A stretch of 64,000 bases of DNA from Nitratireductor alexandrii (GTDB lineage Bacteria; Pseudomonadota; Alphaproteobacteria; Rhizobiales; Rhizobiaceae). Below the pieces are notes generated by a model. The model was given only the letters and a program-made list of their open reading frames with translations. It did not search any database and had not been told where the DNA came from. Each line of letters begins with the position of its first letter. Position 1 is the first letter of the stretch. The translations under genes were made by a program, and so were the position numbers. The stretch lies in assembly GCF_004000215.1 (NCBI RefSeq), contig NZ_RBVY01000009.1, forward strand, positions 1-64,000. Direction: 5' to 3'. Below, in pieces: positions 23,180 through 34,708 of the stretch.

Positions 23180-23197
23180 ACTACTACATTTAGTAGT
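23180..23197. promoter_or_regulatory. Perfect operator-like palindrome
   Basis: ACTACTA (23180-23186), spacer CATT, TAGTAGT (23191-23197) is a perfect inverted repeat 22 bases before the start at 23220. Its size and place suggest an operator for the 23220-recombinase unit. Confidence 0.45.
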
Positions 23198-23219
23198 AAA
23201 ATGATAAAAGGGGTGCGAT

Positions 23220-23531
23220 ATGTTGGGCGATAACACGAATGGCGGTAACCGCAATCTCTCCGGTCGTTTCGATGCGTCAGCACGGCCTATCGTTACTGTG
23301 GATGTGGAGAAGTATCAGGCGTATCTCGACGATCCGAACCTGAGCGAAGAACAGAAAGAGGAGTTCCTTCAGGCGATCTGGTCTATCATGGTTGCCTTTG
23401 TAGATTTGGGCTTCGGCGTTCATCCCCTGCAAGAAGTATGTGGACAAGATTCGGAAGAGTCCTGTCCGTGCGTAAAAGAAGGCTTCGATCAGGTAAAATC
23501 GAAGCCATTAGAGAAACCTGAAAACACTTAG
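23220..23531 (+). CDS. Hypothetical protein upstream of the recombinase (103 aa)
   Basis: A small acidic protein ([32 protein letters not shown], broken here only for description) with a short amphipathic helix and a Cys-rich segment ([16 protein letters not shown]). ATG 23220 is preceded by AAAAGGGG. It lies 41 bases upstream of the recombinase start and is probably co-transcribed. I do not recognise a family; a directionality or accessory factor is possible but unproven. Confidence 0.58.
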   Translation: MLGDNTNGGNRNLSGRFDASARPIVTVDVEKYQAYLDDPNLSEEQKEEFLQAIWSIMVAFVDLGFGVHPLQEVCGQDSEESCPCVKEGFDQVKSKPLEKPENT

Positions 23532-23572
23532 ATTCCAGCCCCTTGAACATGAAGGGCGGACTGGAGGCAGAT

Positions 23573-25374
<1,802 letters not shown>

Positions 25375-25378
<4 letters not shown>

Positions 25379-26315
25379 GCCACGCGGCCATGCCGGACGT
25401 TTCCAGAACTGTGTAGAAATTCGCTTCGGCCGCTGCTGGCGGGATGATGCCGATGGGGTCCAGCAGGCCGCGGCGGTCGAACCAGTCGACCGATTGGGAT
25501 GCGGCATAGCGCACGGCGTCGAAGCCGTGCCATGATCCAAGGCGATGACTGGGCTCTGGCTTGAAGAGGCCGTTGATCGTCTCGGCGAGCGCTTTGTCAA
25601 AACTATCGCCGACGCAGCCGACCGACGGGTCGATGCCGGCCTCGGCCAGTCGCCCGGCCTATTTGATCGACAGGTCATGCGCCCCGCGATCAGAGCGATG
25701 CACCATCCCGCTCGCGGCCGTCGTTGAGGAACGGCCTCTTGCTGGGCATTCGGGACGAATCCGGCATGGGCCGTGCGGTTGACGCGCCATCCGGCAAGGC
25801 GGCGCGCGAAGACGTCGATGACCAACACCACATGGACGAAGCCGACCGGCATGGCGACATAGATGAAACCGCGCCCCCACAGCATGTTCGGGGCCGGCAC
25901 GCGGATCTGGCGCTTCACCGTCTCCAGCGGGCAGGCTCGGCCTTGTCGGGACGCATGGTCTTGATTTTCTTGCCGCGAAGGACGCTTTCGAGGGCCACGT
26001 TGAATCCCTCCCGGCGCATCTGGCGCCAGACCTGGCGCTCGCCGTAGGTTTTGAAATGGGCCTCGAAAACACGCTCGATCTCGGGCCACGGTTCGCCATC
26101 ACGCCTGGCCCGGTCCGAGAGCCGTTCCGGATCGACCCGCTCGGCCAGATGATCGTAACAGGTGGACGGGGCAAGCGGCAGATGCCTGCTGATCGGCTCG
26201 ACCCTAAGTTCTCCATGGTGATCGCCGACCAGCGGCTCTCTTGCTGTCCTTGATGGTCCAAAACCCTGCGAAGGGCGCGCTTGCGGATTTCGGGAGAACA
26301 GGTGTCGGTCGTCCC
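25375..26315 (-). pseudogene. Decayed IS3-family transposase
   Basis: Fragments of an IS3 transposase are spread over several frames. An OrfA piece (SPEIRKRALRRVLDHQG) lies near 26310-26240. OrfB pieces follow: APSTCYDHLAERVDPERLSD, YGERQVWRQMRREGFNV, RVPAPNMLWGRGFIYVA, VIDVFARRLAGWRVNRTAHA, and near the end DWFDRRGLLDPIGIIPP and ANFYTVLETSGMAA. Several frameshifts and the loss of most of OrfA mean it is dead. It lies just outside the tRNA at the element/host junction, and terminal repeats were not found. Confidence 0.8.
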
Positions 26316-26593
26316 GCTCACGATGCTCCATCGCACCGGGGAGTTGAAGCCTCCGGCAAAGCCGGGCGGTTCAGGCCGCATGTGGTCCGTGTGTTGCAGT
26401 TCTCCTTCCAGGAGCCGATAGCGCGGCGGCGCTATGATCTCCGTTGCCCTTGCCACCGTTATCGCCGTCGGCGTCGGCAGCGACGGCTGGCGCGCGGTTT
26501 GGCCGGGCTTTTGTGGCGCCGCCGTGCCCGGCGAGTTGACAGGTCCGCGCCGTGCGAGGCTTGCTGTGCGCGAAACGGTGCTGGAGAGACATT
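26316..26593. other. Intergenic region before uxaC
   Basis: No gene-like frame fits except long GC-driven ones. The part from about 26430 has a run of GCCGTTATCGCCGTCGGCGTCGG-type triplets broken by other sequence. A promoter for uxaC should lie here; none could be picked with confidence. Confidence 0.4.
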
Positions 26594-28003
26594 TTGGGTG
26601 CGTTGCTGGACGAAGATCGTCTGTTTCCGATCGAACCGCGCGCCCGCGCGCTGGCGCGGCGGCTTTACGAACTCGTTCGCGCCCTGCCGATCGTCAGCCC
26701 GCACGGCCATACCGACCCGCGCTGGTTCGCGCGCGACGAGCCCTTCGCCGATCCCGCCGAACTGCTTGTCATCCCGGACCACTACGTGTTGCGCATGCTC
26801 ACCAGCCAGGGCGTGCGCCTCGACGCTCTCGGCGTCGCCAGGCTGTCGGGCGAACGGCGCGAAACCGACCGCCGCGCCGTGTGGCGGCTTTTTGCCGAGC
26901 ATTATCATCTGTTTCGCGCCACCCCGACCCGGCTTTGGCTCGACCATACGTTCGAGACGCTGTTTTCCATGACCGTGCCGCTCGGGCCCGAAACCGCGGA
27001 TTGCTACTACGACCGCATCGCCGAGCAACTGGCAGGGGCGGAGTTCCGGCCGCGCCGGCTTTTCGAGCGCTTCAACATCGAGGTCCTGGCGACGACGGAG
27101 GGCGCGCTCGACGATCTCGCCTGGCACGAGGAGATCGCCGCCTCCGGGTGGGGCGGGCGTGTCGTCACCACCTACCGGCCCGATTCGGTCACCGATCCCG
27201 ATTTCGAGGGATTTTGCGCCAATCTGCGCCGGTTCGGCGACGTTACCGGCTCCGATACGCAAAACTGGAGCGGATATCTGGAGGCCCATCGCCGCCGCCG
27301 CGCCTTTTTTCGCGGCGCCGGTGCCACCGCCACCGACCATGGCCATCCCAGCGCCGATACCGCCGACCTGTCGCCGGCCGAGGCCGCCGCGCTTTACGAC
27401 CTGGTGGCCGGCGGTCGCGCCGATGCCGGCCAAAAAAAACTGTTCCGGGCGCAGATGCTGACCGAAATGGCGCGCATGAGTGTCGAGGACGGCATGGTCA
27501 TGCAGATCCATGCCGGTGCGCATCGCAACCATTCGCCGTCGATCCACCGGCTGTTCGGCCGCGACAAGGGTTTCGACATGCCGGCCCGCGCGTCCTATGT
27601 CGACGCGCTGAAACCGATGCTCGACGCGGTCGGGTTCGAGCCCGGCCTGGCCGTGATCGTGTTCACCCTCGACGAGACCGCCTATGCGCGCGAACTCGCC
27701 CCGCTCGCGGGCGCTTATCCGTGCCTCAAGCTCGGCCCGCCATGGTGGTTTTACGACAGTGCCGAAGGCATGTTGCGCCACCGCCGCGCGACCATCGAAA
27801 CCGCAGGCTTCTACAACACCGCCGGCTTCAACGACGACACCCGTGCCTTTCCCTCCATACCCGCGCGTCACGACGTCGCCCGCCGCGTCGACTGCGCCTT
27901 TCTGGCCGAGCTCGTCCTGACCGGTCGGTTGCGCGAGGACGAGGCCGCCGACCTTGCCGCGGATCTGGCCGTCAATCTGGCCAGGGCCGCCTATCGGCTC
28001 TGA
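26594..28003 (+). CDS. uxaC: Glucuronate (uronate) isomerase (469 aa)
   Basis: This enzyme converts D-glucuronate to D-fructuronate and D-galacturonate to D-tagaturonate, the first step of hexuronate breakdown. Family features are VSPHGHTDPRWFA near the N-terminus (metal-binding His-x-His), MQIHAGAHRNHSPSI, LKLGPPWWFYDS and GFNDDTRAFPSIPARHDVARR. The TTG at 26594, 9 bases after GGAGAGA, gives 469 aa, the usual length. It stands alone, convergent with an epimerase gene. A CCGGC/GCCGG hairpin lies right after the stop (28004-28020). Confidence 0.93.
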   Translation: MGALLDEDRLFPIEPRARALARRLYELVRALPIVSPHGHTDPRWFARDEPFADPAELLVIPDHYVLRMLTSQGVRLDALGVARLSGERRETDRRAVWRLFAEHYHLFRATPTRLWLDHTFETLFSMTVPLGPETADCYYDRIAEQLAGAEFRPRRLFERFNIEVLATTEGALDDLAWHEEIAASGWGGRVVTTYRPDSVTDPDFEGFCANLRRFGDVTGSDTQNWSGYLEAHRRRRAFFRGAGATATDHGHPSADTADLSPAEAAALYDLVAGGRADAGQKKLFRAQMLTEMARMSVEDGMVMQIHAGAHRNHSPSIHRLFGRDKGFDMPARASYVDALKPMLDAVGFEPGLAVIVFTLDETAYARELAPLAGAYPCLKLGPPWWFYDSAEGMLRHRRATIETAGFYNTAGFNDDTRAFPSIPARHDVARRVDCAFLAELVLTGRLREDEAADLAADLAVNLARAAYRL

Positions 28004-28022
28004 CCGGCAAACGATGCCGGCC

Positions 28023-28985
28023 TCAGCTTTTTGGGCGGCCGATACCGATGCTCTCGAGCGCGTCGGAAAGGCTCGCACAATAGGGATCGATGCCGAAATC
28101 GGCCGGCGTGACGGCGTGTTCGTAGTCGAGTTCTCGGTGTTGCATGCAATAACGGTCCCACGGCGAAAGCCGGATGCGGAAGATGCGGATCGCCGATTCG
28201 GCCATCCAGTCGCGCAGCCGCAGGCGCCGCCCGACCGGGCGGCCGATATGGGCGCAATAGGCCGCGACGAAATCGTCGACGCTCATAGCCGGATTGCCGA
28301 GCACCAGCCGCTCGGTGCCGGCGCGTTCGCCTGGCGGCGCGTCGACGAGATGCGTGACGATTCGGGCGATGTCTTCCGCGTGGATGAAATGAAAACGGCC
28401 GTCCGCCGAAAGCCGGCGCACGAGACCCGCCCAGCGGCCGGCCTGGATCAAGAGCCTGGCGAAATGCGAATGGGTCTCCGGCCCGCTTCCGCCGATCACC
28501 AGCGTGGGAAACAGGCCGACCATGTCGAACCGCTCGGCCATGGCCTCCATGGCGCCGACGAGCTGGAATTTGGAGCGGATATAGTCGGTGCCCAGCGCGT
28601 CGGCGGCCGAAAGCAGGGCGCCGTTGCGGGCAAGCACGCTGGCGCTGGAAAAATAGATCACGCGGCCGCCATCGGCGACCAGGGCGGCAGCGGTGCGATT
28701 GGCGTCGAGATTGAGCTGAAAAGCTTCCGGTCCGCCCCAGGCGGCGGCAGCGAGCACCGCGGCGTCGATCGCGCCGATCTCGGCGCGAAAGTCGCCGAGC
28801 GCGCGCATGTCGGCCGTCACACGTGTGATGCGCGGGTGACCCCGCGTCCACGCCTCCAGCCGGGTGGGATCGCGCACCACCAGCACCTGCTCATGGGGTG
28901 TTTGCGCGGCGATGCGCGCCACGATGCGCCGTCCGACACAGCCGGTCGCGCCCGTGATCAGGATACGCTTGTGCGTCACTGTCAT
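28023..28985 (-). CDS. NAD-dependent epimerase/dehydratase family protein (320 aa)
   Basis: This is an extended short-chain dehydrogenase. The Rossmann glycine motif ITGATGCVGRRIV opens the protein and the catalytic Tyr-x-x-x-Lys is in TDYIRSKF, preceded by the active-site region YFSSASVLARNG. The C-terminal part (FHFIHAEDIARIVTHLV) is typical of nucleotide-sugar or isoprenoid-type epimerases. ATG 28985 is chosen (MTVTHKRILITG). The substrate cannot be told; the glycosyltransferase genes next door suggest sugar or envelope metabolism. Confidence 0.82.
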   Translation of the reverse strand: MTVTHKRILITGATGCVGRRIVARIAAQTPHEQVLVVRDPTRLEAWTRGHPRITRVTADMRALGDFRAEIGAIDAAVLAAAAWGGPEAFQLNLDANRTAAALVADGGRVIYFSSASVLARNGALLSAADALGTDYIRSKFQLVGAMEAMAERFDMVGLFPTLVIGGSGPETHSHFARLLIQAGRWAGLVRRLSADGRFHFIHAEDIARIVTHLVDAPPGERAGTERLVLGNPAMSVDDFVAAYCAHIGRPVGRRLRLRDWMAESAIRIFRIRLSPWDRYCMQHRELDYEHAVTPADFGIDPYCASLSDALESIGIGRPKS

Positions 28986-29191
28986 CCCCCTGCCGCAAGG
29001 CATCGGCGAGGCCCTCGCCCGGGCGTTGCCGCGGCGCCGACGCGCGGCTCGATTGACCTTGCGCCGAAAACCCGTCTATGGCTTGCCGATGGTTGGGCCA
29101 GGGGCGCAATAGCCCCGCCGGCTGGCGGATGCAATCGCGTCGCGGGCGCTGCGTCCGAAACCGGATGTCGAGAGGCCCTGGGAGAGGGTGC

Positions 29192-30868
29192 GTGCTGGCC
29201 AAGGTGATGAGGCGAGCCGTCGAGCGGCCGATGCTGGTGCTGACGCCGATCCTCGCGCTCCAGACCCTGCCCACCCTGTGGGCGAAAGAGGTTTGGTTTC
29301 CCGACGAACCACGCCATGCCGCCGCCTTCATGCAGATGATGGAAAACGGCCACTGGCTGGTGCTTCACATCGGCCAGATCCCCTATCCAGACAAGCCGCC
29401 GCTCTATTTCTGGATGCTGGCGGGGCTGAGCTGGCTGTTCGACAGTCGCGACCCGGCCCTGTTCCAGTTCGCCGCCGCGCTGTCGGCGCTTTTTTTCCTC
29501 GCCTCGACGGTTTACGCCGCGCGGGCCTTGTGCCTGCCGCGCAGCATCCCGCTGCTGGCCGGGCTCGTGCTCCTGACGGACCATTTTTTCATCGAGCGTG
29601 CGCATTTCCCGCGTATGGACCTGTTGTTTTGCACCTTCATCCTGTTGAGCCATGTCTTTTTCTACCGCGCGGCGACGGGACCGCGGGACCTCACGCCGCG
29701 CGCGGCGATGCTCGCCTTCGCCATGGCCGGCCTGGCGACGCTGACGAAGGGACCGATCGGGATCCTGCTGCCGCTGGCCGGCCTCGTTCTCTTTCTCGCC
29801 CGCGAACGCCGGCTCGCCGCGCTGCTCGACCGTGGTTACGGGGCGGGCCTAGCCGTCTACGCCGCCATGATGGCGACCTATCTGGCCGGTGTCGTCGCCG
29901 TCGAAGGTTTGGGCTTCCTGCACGCCATTCTCGTCGAGCAGACGCTTGCGCGCGCGCTCGATACCTGGATCGCGGCGGAGCCGTTTTATTATTATCTGCG
30001 CCGGCTGCCTGAATTCTGGCTGCCCTGGAGCGTGCTGCTTTTTTTCCTGCCCTGGCGCCGGCTGGGCGAAAGCGGGTTCTGGCGTGCGCTCTGGCGGCCG
30101 GATCAAACGGGTAGCGAGCACAAGGGGCGCGCCTATCTCTGGATTACGGCGCTCGGCAGCCTGGCGATCATATCGGCCTTCGACTACAAGGTCCGCTTTC
30201 TGGTGCTGACCTTCTATCCGCAGACGGCGATGCTGATCGCCTTGTTTCTGGCCGGGCTTCCCCGCGCCCGGCGCGTGGCCGTGTTTTCGCTCGTGCTCGC
30301 TTTCCTGGCGCTGCTTGTCGCCGTCCTGCCGGTTCTGCCGCAGGCCTTGCCCTGGCCTGAGCGGATCAGGGGCGAATGGGCGATCTTCGCCACCGGTCTG
30401 GTGGCGCTGGCGCCATTGTTCGTGTTGCGTCGGCGCGGCCCGCTGGTGTTTGTCGGCGGTCTGGCGCTTGGGCTGGCGCTGGTGTTCTTGCCTTACTACC
30501 TGCTGACGATCCGGGGGCTGAACGACACCATGTCGCCGCGCGTGCAGGGCGAGATCATGGGCCGGCACGCCGAGGCCGGTTACGCGCTCTATTATTACGA
30601 TCCGCCCTTCAGCGAAGGCATGTTCGACTATTATGCCGGACGCGCCGTGCCGAATATCTGGGGCGAACGGGCGCTCGCGGATGCGGTGGCCGGCAGGCCT
30701 TGCGGCGTCGTCGCCATGCGCGATCGTTACTGGCGCTCCTGGGAAAACCGGCCCGAAGGGCTGGAACTGATCGACGAGCGTATTCTCGACCGGCGCAGGA
30801 TCATGCTGCTGCGCTGGCGCCGTGGCACGGACGGGCAGGGGTCGTGTTCGATCCCGGCGGCGTCTTGA
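29192..30868 (+). CDS. ArnT-like integral membrane glycosyltransferase (558 aa)
   Basis: Members of this GT-C family use polyprenyl-phosphate sugars to modify lipid A or other envelope lipids. The first periplasmic loop has the catalytic-type Asp-Glu in VWFPDEPRHAAAFMQM, followed by PYPDKPPLYFW. About 11-12 hydrophobic segments cover residues 10-450, and a soluble C-terminal part holds YALYYYDPPFSEGMFDYY. GTG 29192 lies just after GGGAGAGG and gives the expected length. It overlaps the next glycosyltransferase gene by 25 bases. The exact sugar and acceptor are unknown. Confidence 0.85.
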   Translation: MLAKVMRRAVERPMLVLTPILALQTLPTLWAKEVWFPDEPRHAAAFMQMMENGHWLVLHIGQIPYPDKPPLYFWMLAGLSWLFDSRDPALFQFAAALSALFFLASTVYAARALCLPRSIPLLAGLVLLTDHFFIERAHFPRMDLLFCTFILLSHVFFYRAATGPRDLTPRAAMLAFAMAGLATLTKGPIGILLPLAGLVLFLARERRLAALLDRGYGAGLAVYAAMMATYLAGVVAVEGLGFLHAILVEQTLARALDTWIAAEPFYYYLRRLPEFWLPWSVLLFFLPWRRLGESGFWRALWRPDQTGSEHKGRAYLWITALGSLAIISAFDYKVRFLVLTFYPQTAMLIALFLAGLPRARRVAVFSLVLAFLALLVAVLPVLPQALPWPERIRGEWAIFATGLVALAPLFVLRRRGPLVFVGGLALGLALVFLPYYLLTIRGLNDTMSPRVQGEIMGRHAEAGYALYYYDPPFSEGMFDYYAGRAVPNIWGERALADAVAGRPCGVVAMRDRYWRSWENRPEGLELIDERILDRRRIMLLRWRRGTDGQGSCSIPAAS

Positions 30869-31680
30869 ACGCGGCGCCCAACCCGTTCAGTCGCACGGTG
30901 GCGAGCACGCTCGCCGACCTCGGCAGCCTTGTCGGCATCGACCCGGTCGCGCCGCCACTGGCCGCGCCGGACGCCGCGGCGAAAATCCGCGTTTTCGTCA
31001 GCCTGACGACGATCCCGCCGCGCATCGACGGGCTCGGCCGCTGTCTTGCCTCTCTCTTGGCCCAGACGCATCCCCCCGAGCGCATTTTCGTCAATGTGCC
31101 GCGCGCCTATCGCCGTTTTGGCAGGCTGGACATGGTTCCGGCCTGGCTCGCCGACGGCGACGAGCGCATACAACTTGTCCGCTGCGAACGCGACCATGGC
31201 CCGGCGACCAAGTTTCTCGGCGCGCTCGATCGCGTGCCGCGCACGCCGGACACGCTGATGGTGATCGTCGACGACGACGTCGCCTATCGCGACTACATGC
31301 TGTCGACATTCGCGCGCGCCCACGCTGCCGATCCGCGCCGCGCCCATTCCTTCTTCACGTTCCGCTATCGCGGCGTGACCGTCGGCCAGGGGGTCGACGG
31401 GATCGCTGTGCCGGCGGAGGCGCTTGACGGCATTGTCGATTTCTGGGCCCGGATCGCCCACGACAAGGACGCCTTCTTCGTCGACGATCTGTGGCTCTCC
31501 TATTATCTGCAACGTGCCGGATACCCGGTCGCCAGCCTGGCGCGCCACCGGCCGGATCGCGACCCCGTCTACACGATCTACAACGATGCCGGCGCCTTGC
31601 TCGGCCTGACCGGCGCGCACCGGCGCTGGAAGGCGATGGCGGGAGCCAGGCGTGCGCTGCGGGCCGCCTTCGGCGCCTGA
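30844..31680 (+). CDS. Cytoplasmic glycosyltransferase-like protein (278 aa)
   Basis: The domain begins IRVFVSLTTIPPRIDGLGRCLASL, a pattern of bacterial glycosyltransferase-2-like proteins, and continues with a DxD-type motif in MVIVDDDVAYRDYML and FFVDDLWLSYYLQRAG. There is no membrane segment. Start candidates are GTG 30844 (GCAGGGG just before, chosen) and TTG 30865. It overlaps the ArnT-like gene and probably acts in the same surface-glycan pathway. Confidence 0.72.
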   Translation: MFDPGGVLNAAPNPFSRTVASTLADLGSLVGIDPVAPPLAAPDAAAKIRVFVSLTTIPPRIDGLGRCLASLLAQTHPPERIFVNVPRAYRRFGRLDMVPAWLADGDERIQLVRCERDHGPATKFLGALDRVPRTPDTLMVIVDDDVAYRDYMLSTFARAHAADPRRAHSFFTFRYRGVTVGQGVDGIAVPAEALDGIVDFWARIAHDKDAFFVDDLWLSYYLQRAGYPVASLARHRPDRDPVYTIYNDAGALLGLTGAHRRWKAMAGARRALRAAFGA

Positions 31681-31705
31681 AACGGCTTGCGGTCCGGGCG
31701 CGACC

Positions 31706-31740
31706 GGCGTTTGATGGTTACATTTTCGGTGGTTACAAAC
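31706..31740 (+). promoter_or_regulatory. Candidate operator/promoter of hmgA
   Basis: GGTTAC occurs at 31716-31721 and 31731-31736, 15 bases apart, inside a region flanked by GTTTG and CAAAC. Read on the other strand it is TGTAACCA(C/T)C twice. It lies about 40 bases before the hmgA start, where a regulator of homogentisate breakdown would bind. Confidence 0.35.
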
Positions 31741-31776
31741 GCAACGACTTGACCGCAACGCCGCAAGGAGGCGCGA

Positions 31777-33090
31777 TTGGCCTTTTCCTACATGCCGGGC
31801 TTCGGCAACGATTTCGAGACCGAATCGCTTCCCGGCGCGCTGCCGCAGGGCATGAACTCGCCGCAACGGCCCGCCTACGGGCTTTACGCCGAGCAGCTCT
31901 CGGGCTCGCCCTTCACCGCGCCGCGCGGCACCAACGAACGGTCCTGGCTCTACCGCATCCGGCCGAGCGTCCGGCATACAGCGCGCTTTTCAGCCTTCGC
32001 GCAACCGCACTGGAAAAGCGCGCCCAATGTCGACGATCACCAACTGGCGCTCGGACAGTTGCGCTGGGATCCGGTGCCGATACCTGCTGTCGAGACCGAT
32101 TTCGTCGCCGGCATCCGCACCGTGACCACGGCCGGCGATGTGCTGACGCAGGTCGGCATGGCGGCGCATGTCTATGTCGCCAATGTCGACATGGTCGACG
32201 ATCATCTCTTCAACGCCGACGGCGAACTGCTTGTCGTGCCGCAACAAGGCGGCCTGCGCTTCGTCACCGAAATGGGCGTGATCGAGGTCGCGCCCGGCGA
32301 AATCTGCGTGCTGCCGCGCGGCCTGGTGTTCAAGGTCGAGCTGATCGACGGTCCGGCGCGCGGCTATCTGTGCGAGAATTACGGCGCCAAGTTCACCCTG
32401 CCCGACCGGGGGCCGATCGGTGCCAATTGCCTGGCCAATCCGCGCGATTTCAAGACGCCCGTCGCCTGGTTCGAGGAAAAGGACATGCCGTGCCGGCTGA
32501 TCGTCAAATGGTGCGGCCGCTTCCATGTCACCGAGATCGGCCATTCGCCGCTCGACGTGGTCGCCTGGCACGGCAACTACGCGCCCTACAAATACGATCT
32601 GTCGACCTTTTCGCCGGTCGGCGCGATCCTGTTCGACCATCCCGACCCGTCGATCTTCACCGTCCTGACCGCGCCGTCGGGCGAGGAGGGCACGGCCAAT
32701 ATCGATTTCGTCATCTTCCCGCCGCGCTGGCTGGTGGCGGAAAACACGTTCCGTCCCCCCTGGTATCACCGCAACATCATGAGCGAGTTCATGGGCCTGA
32801 TCCGGGGCCAGTACGACGCCAAGGAAGAGGGCTTCGTGCCCGGCGGCATGAGCCTGCACAACATGATGCTCGCCCACGGCCCCGACGCGACCGGTTTTGA
32901 AAAGGCCTCGCGCGCCGATTTGAAGCCGGTGAAGCTCGACGACACCATGGCCTTCATGTTCGAGACCCGCTTTCCGCAGATGCTGACGCGTTTCGCCGCC
33001 GAGCTCGAGACCTTGCAGGACAACTATATCGATTGCTGGCGCGACCTGAAAAAGCGTTTCAACGGCACCAGGGAAGGTGACTGGAGCTGA
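31777..33090 (+). CDS. hmgA: Homogentisate 1,2-dioxygenase (437 aa)
   Basis: This Fe(II) enzyme opens the ring of homogentisate to maleylacetoacetate in tyrosine and phenylalanine breakdown. The start [20 protein letters not shown] is typical. Iron ligands fall in [14 protein letters not shown] (His, Glu) and [15 protein letters not shown] (His). The length is normal. The start is a TTG at 31777, five bases after AGGAGG. It heads a cluster on the same strand with a metallo-hydrolase, a DinB protein and an FAD monooxygenase. Confidence 0.95.
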   Translation: MAFSYMPGFGNDFETESLPGALPQGMNSPQRPAYGLYAEQLSGSPFTAPRGTNERSWLYRIRPSVRHTARFSAFAQPHWKSAPNVDDHQLALGQLRWDPVPIPAVETDFVAGIRTVTTAGDVLTQVGMAAHVYVANVDMVDDHLFNADGELLVVPQQGGLRFVTEMGVIEVAPGEICVLPRGLVFKVELIDGPARGYLCENYGAKFTLPDRGPIGANCLANPRDFKTPVAWFEEKDMPCRLIVKWCGRFHVTEIGHSPLDVVAWHGNYAPYKYDLSTFSPVGAILFDHPDPSIFTVLTAPSGEEGTANIDFVIFPPRWLVAENTFRPPWYHRNIMSEFMGLIRGQYDAKEEGFVPGGMSLHNMMLAHGPDATGFEKASRADLKPVKLDDTMAFMFETRFPQMLTRFAAELETLQDNYIDCWRDLKKRFNGTREGDWS

Positions 33091-33145
33091 TCTTCCGGCG
33101 CCGGCAATCAGGCGAACTTGAACCGACAGACGGGGACACCCATCC

Positions 33146-34096
33146 ATGACCAAATCCTTCGCCTCCGCCGGCGACCTGGCCGAAAAGAAGATCTCCTTCA
33201 CCGAGATCGGCCGCGATCTGTGGGCTTTCACCGCTGAGGGCGATCCCAATACCGGCGTCATCATCGGCGACGATTGCGTGATGATCGTCGACGCCCAGGC
33301 CACGCCGCGTCTCGCCAACAAGGTGATCGAGAAGGTGCGCTCGGTCACCGACAAGCCGATCAAATATGTCGTGCTGACCCATTATCACGCTGTGCGCGTG
33401 CTCGGCGCTTCGGCCTATGGCGCGTCGGAGACGATCATGTCCGACACGGCGCGGGCGATGGTGGCCGAACGCGGCCAGGAGGACTGGGAGTCCGAGTTCG
33501 GCCGTTTCCCGCGCCTGTTCGAGGGTCATGAATCGATTCCGGGTCTGACCTGGCCGAGCCTGACTTTCTCCAAGAGCGCGACCTTCTTCCTTGGCAAGCG
33601 CCGGGTCGATCTGCGTTTCCTCGGCCGCGCCCACACCGCCGGCGACATTGTTGCGTTCGTGCCGGACGCCAATGTCATGTTTACCGGCGATATCGTGGAG
33701 TACCACTCAGCCTGCTATTGCGGCGACGGCCATTTCGGCGACTGGCCGGCGACGCTGGAGGCGATCCGGGCCTATCGCCTCGACGCGATTGCGCCAGGGC
33801 GCGGCGACGCGCTAGTCGGCGAGAAGATGGTCAACGCCGCGCTCGACAACACCGCCGATTTCGTGACCTCGACTTTTCGGCCGATCATGCGCATCGCCCA
33901 GGGCGGCGGCTCCTTGAAACAGGCATGGGACGCCTGTCGCGCCGCCTGCGACCCGAAATTCGCCGATTACGCGATCTACGAACATTGCCTGCCGTTCAAC
34001 GTGGCGCGCGCCTATGACGAGGCGCTCGGCATCGACACGCCGCGCATCTGGACGGCCGAACGCGACCGCGAGATGTGGGCAAGGCTGCAGGGATGA
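33146..34096 (+). CDS. MBL-fold metallo-hydrolase with altered metal motif (316 aa)
   Basis: The metallo-beta-lactamase fold is shown by VIIGDDCVMIVDAQATP, VVLTHYHAVRVLGAS, FLGRAHTAGDIVAFVPD and MFTGDIVEY. The usual HxHxDH metal motif reads H-Y-H-A-V-R, so the Asp-His pair is missing and only part of the zinc site remains; the later His (GRAHTAGD) and Asp (TGDIVE) are present. It lies 55 bases after hmgA and may hydrolyse a ring-cleavage or thioester intermediate, though the substrate is unknown. Confidence 0.82.
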   Translation: MTKSFASAGDLAEKKISFTEIGRDLWAFTAEGDPNTGVIIGDDCVMIVDAQATPRLANKVIEKVRSVTDKPIKYVVLTHYHAVRVLGASAYGASETIMSDTARAMVAERGQEDWESEFGRFPRLFEGHESIPGLTWPSLTFSKSATFFLGKRRVDLRFLGRAHTAGDIVAFVPDANVMFTGDIVEYHSACYCGDGHFGDWPATLEAIRAYRLDAIAPGRGDALVGEKMVNAALDNTADFVTSTFRPIMRIAQGGGSLKQAWDACRAACDPKFADYAIYEHCLPFNVARAYDEALGIDTPRIWTAERDREMWARLQG

Positions 34097-34146
34097 AGAC
34101 GGCCGACGCCGACAGCGACGCGAAATCCCGCGAGGAAGGAGCCGCA

Positions 34147-34659
34147 ATGCAGCCCTATCGCCTGATGGCGCTGAACAATGCCTGGGCCAATGCGCGGCTA
34201 TACGGCGCGCTGCGCGGCCTCTCGGCCGCGGCCTTCACCGCCGCGCGTCCGGGATTTTTCCCGTCGCTGGCCGCAACGCTCAACCATATCCACGAGGTCG
34301 ATCTCTATTATCTCGACGCGCTCGAGCGTGGCGGCGCCGGGCGCGCGGTCTACGATCGGCCCGAGATCGACGATCCGGCCGCGCTCGGTGCCCTGCAGGC
34401 CGACGCCGATCTGCGTCTGGCGCAGTTTTGCCGGGCGCTCGACCCGGCCGCGCTCACCGAGACCCGCAAGACCGAACGCGCGGACGGCGCGGTGACGGAA
34501 CGGGTCGACGCGCTGCTGCTGCATCTTTTCCAGCACCAGATCCACCATCGCGGCCAGGCGCATGTGCAAGTGCAGCATGCCGGGATCGCGCCGCCGCAGC
34601 TCGACGAATTCTATCTCGATTACGACCGCCATCCCACGGCCGCGCCCTATCACGGATAG
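34147..34659 (+). CDS. DinB family protein (170 aa)
   Basis: DinB-like four-helix bundles bind a metal through three His residues and include thiol-dependent isomerases. Candidate ligands are His in LNHIHEVDLYYLDAL and the HQIHHRGQAHVQ motif. ATG 34147 follows AAGGAG; an upstream ATG (34093) would overlap less well with a ribosome site. In this aromatic cluster a maleylacetoacetate-isomerase-like role is possible but not shown by the sequence. Confidence 0.8.
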   Translation: MQPYRLMALNNAWANARLYGALRGLSAAAFTAARPGFFPSLAATLNHIHEVDLYYLDALERGGAGRAVYDRPEIDDPAALGALQADADLRLAQFCRALDPAALTETRKTERADGAVTERVDALLLHLFQHQIHHRGQAHVQVQHAGIAPPQLDEFYLDYDRHPTAAPYHG

Positions 34660-34708
34660 CGCGTAAGGCAGGAGCCGGGGTCGGGTCGATGGGAGGACGA
34701 CCAGCATC

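Noticed and set aside
26459-28078. 539-codon minus-strand frame antisense to uxaC
   Set aside because: Typical long antisense frame of a GC-rich gene; uxaC on the plus strand has full family motifs.
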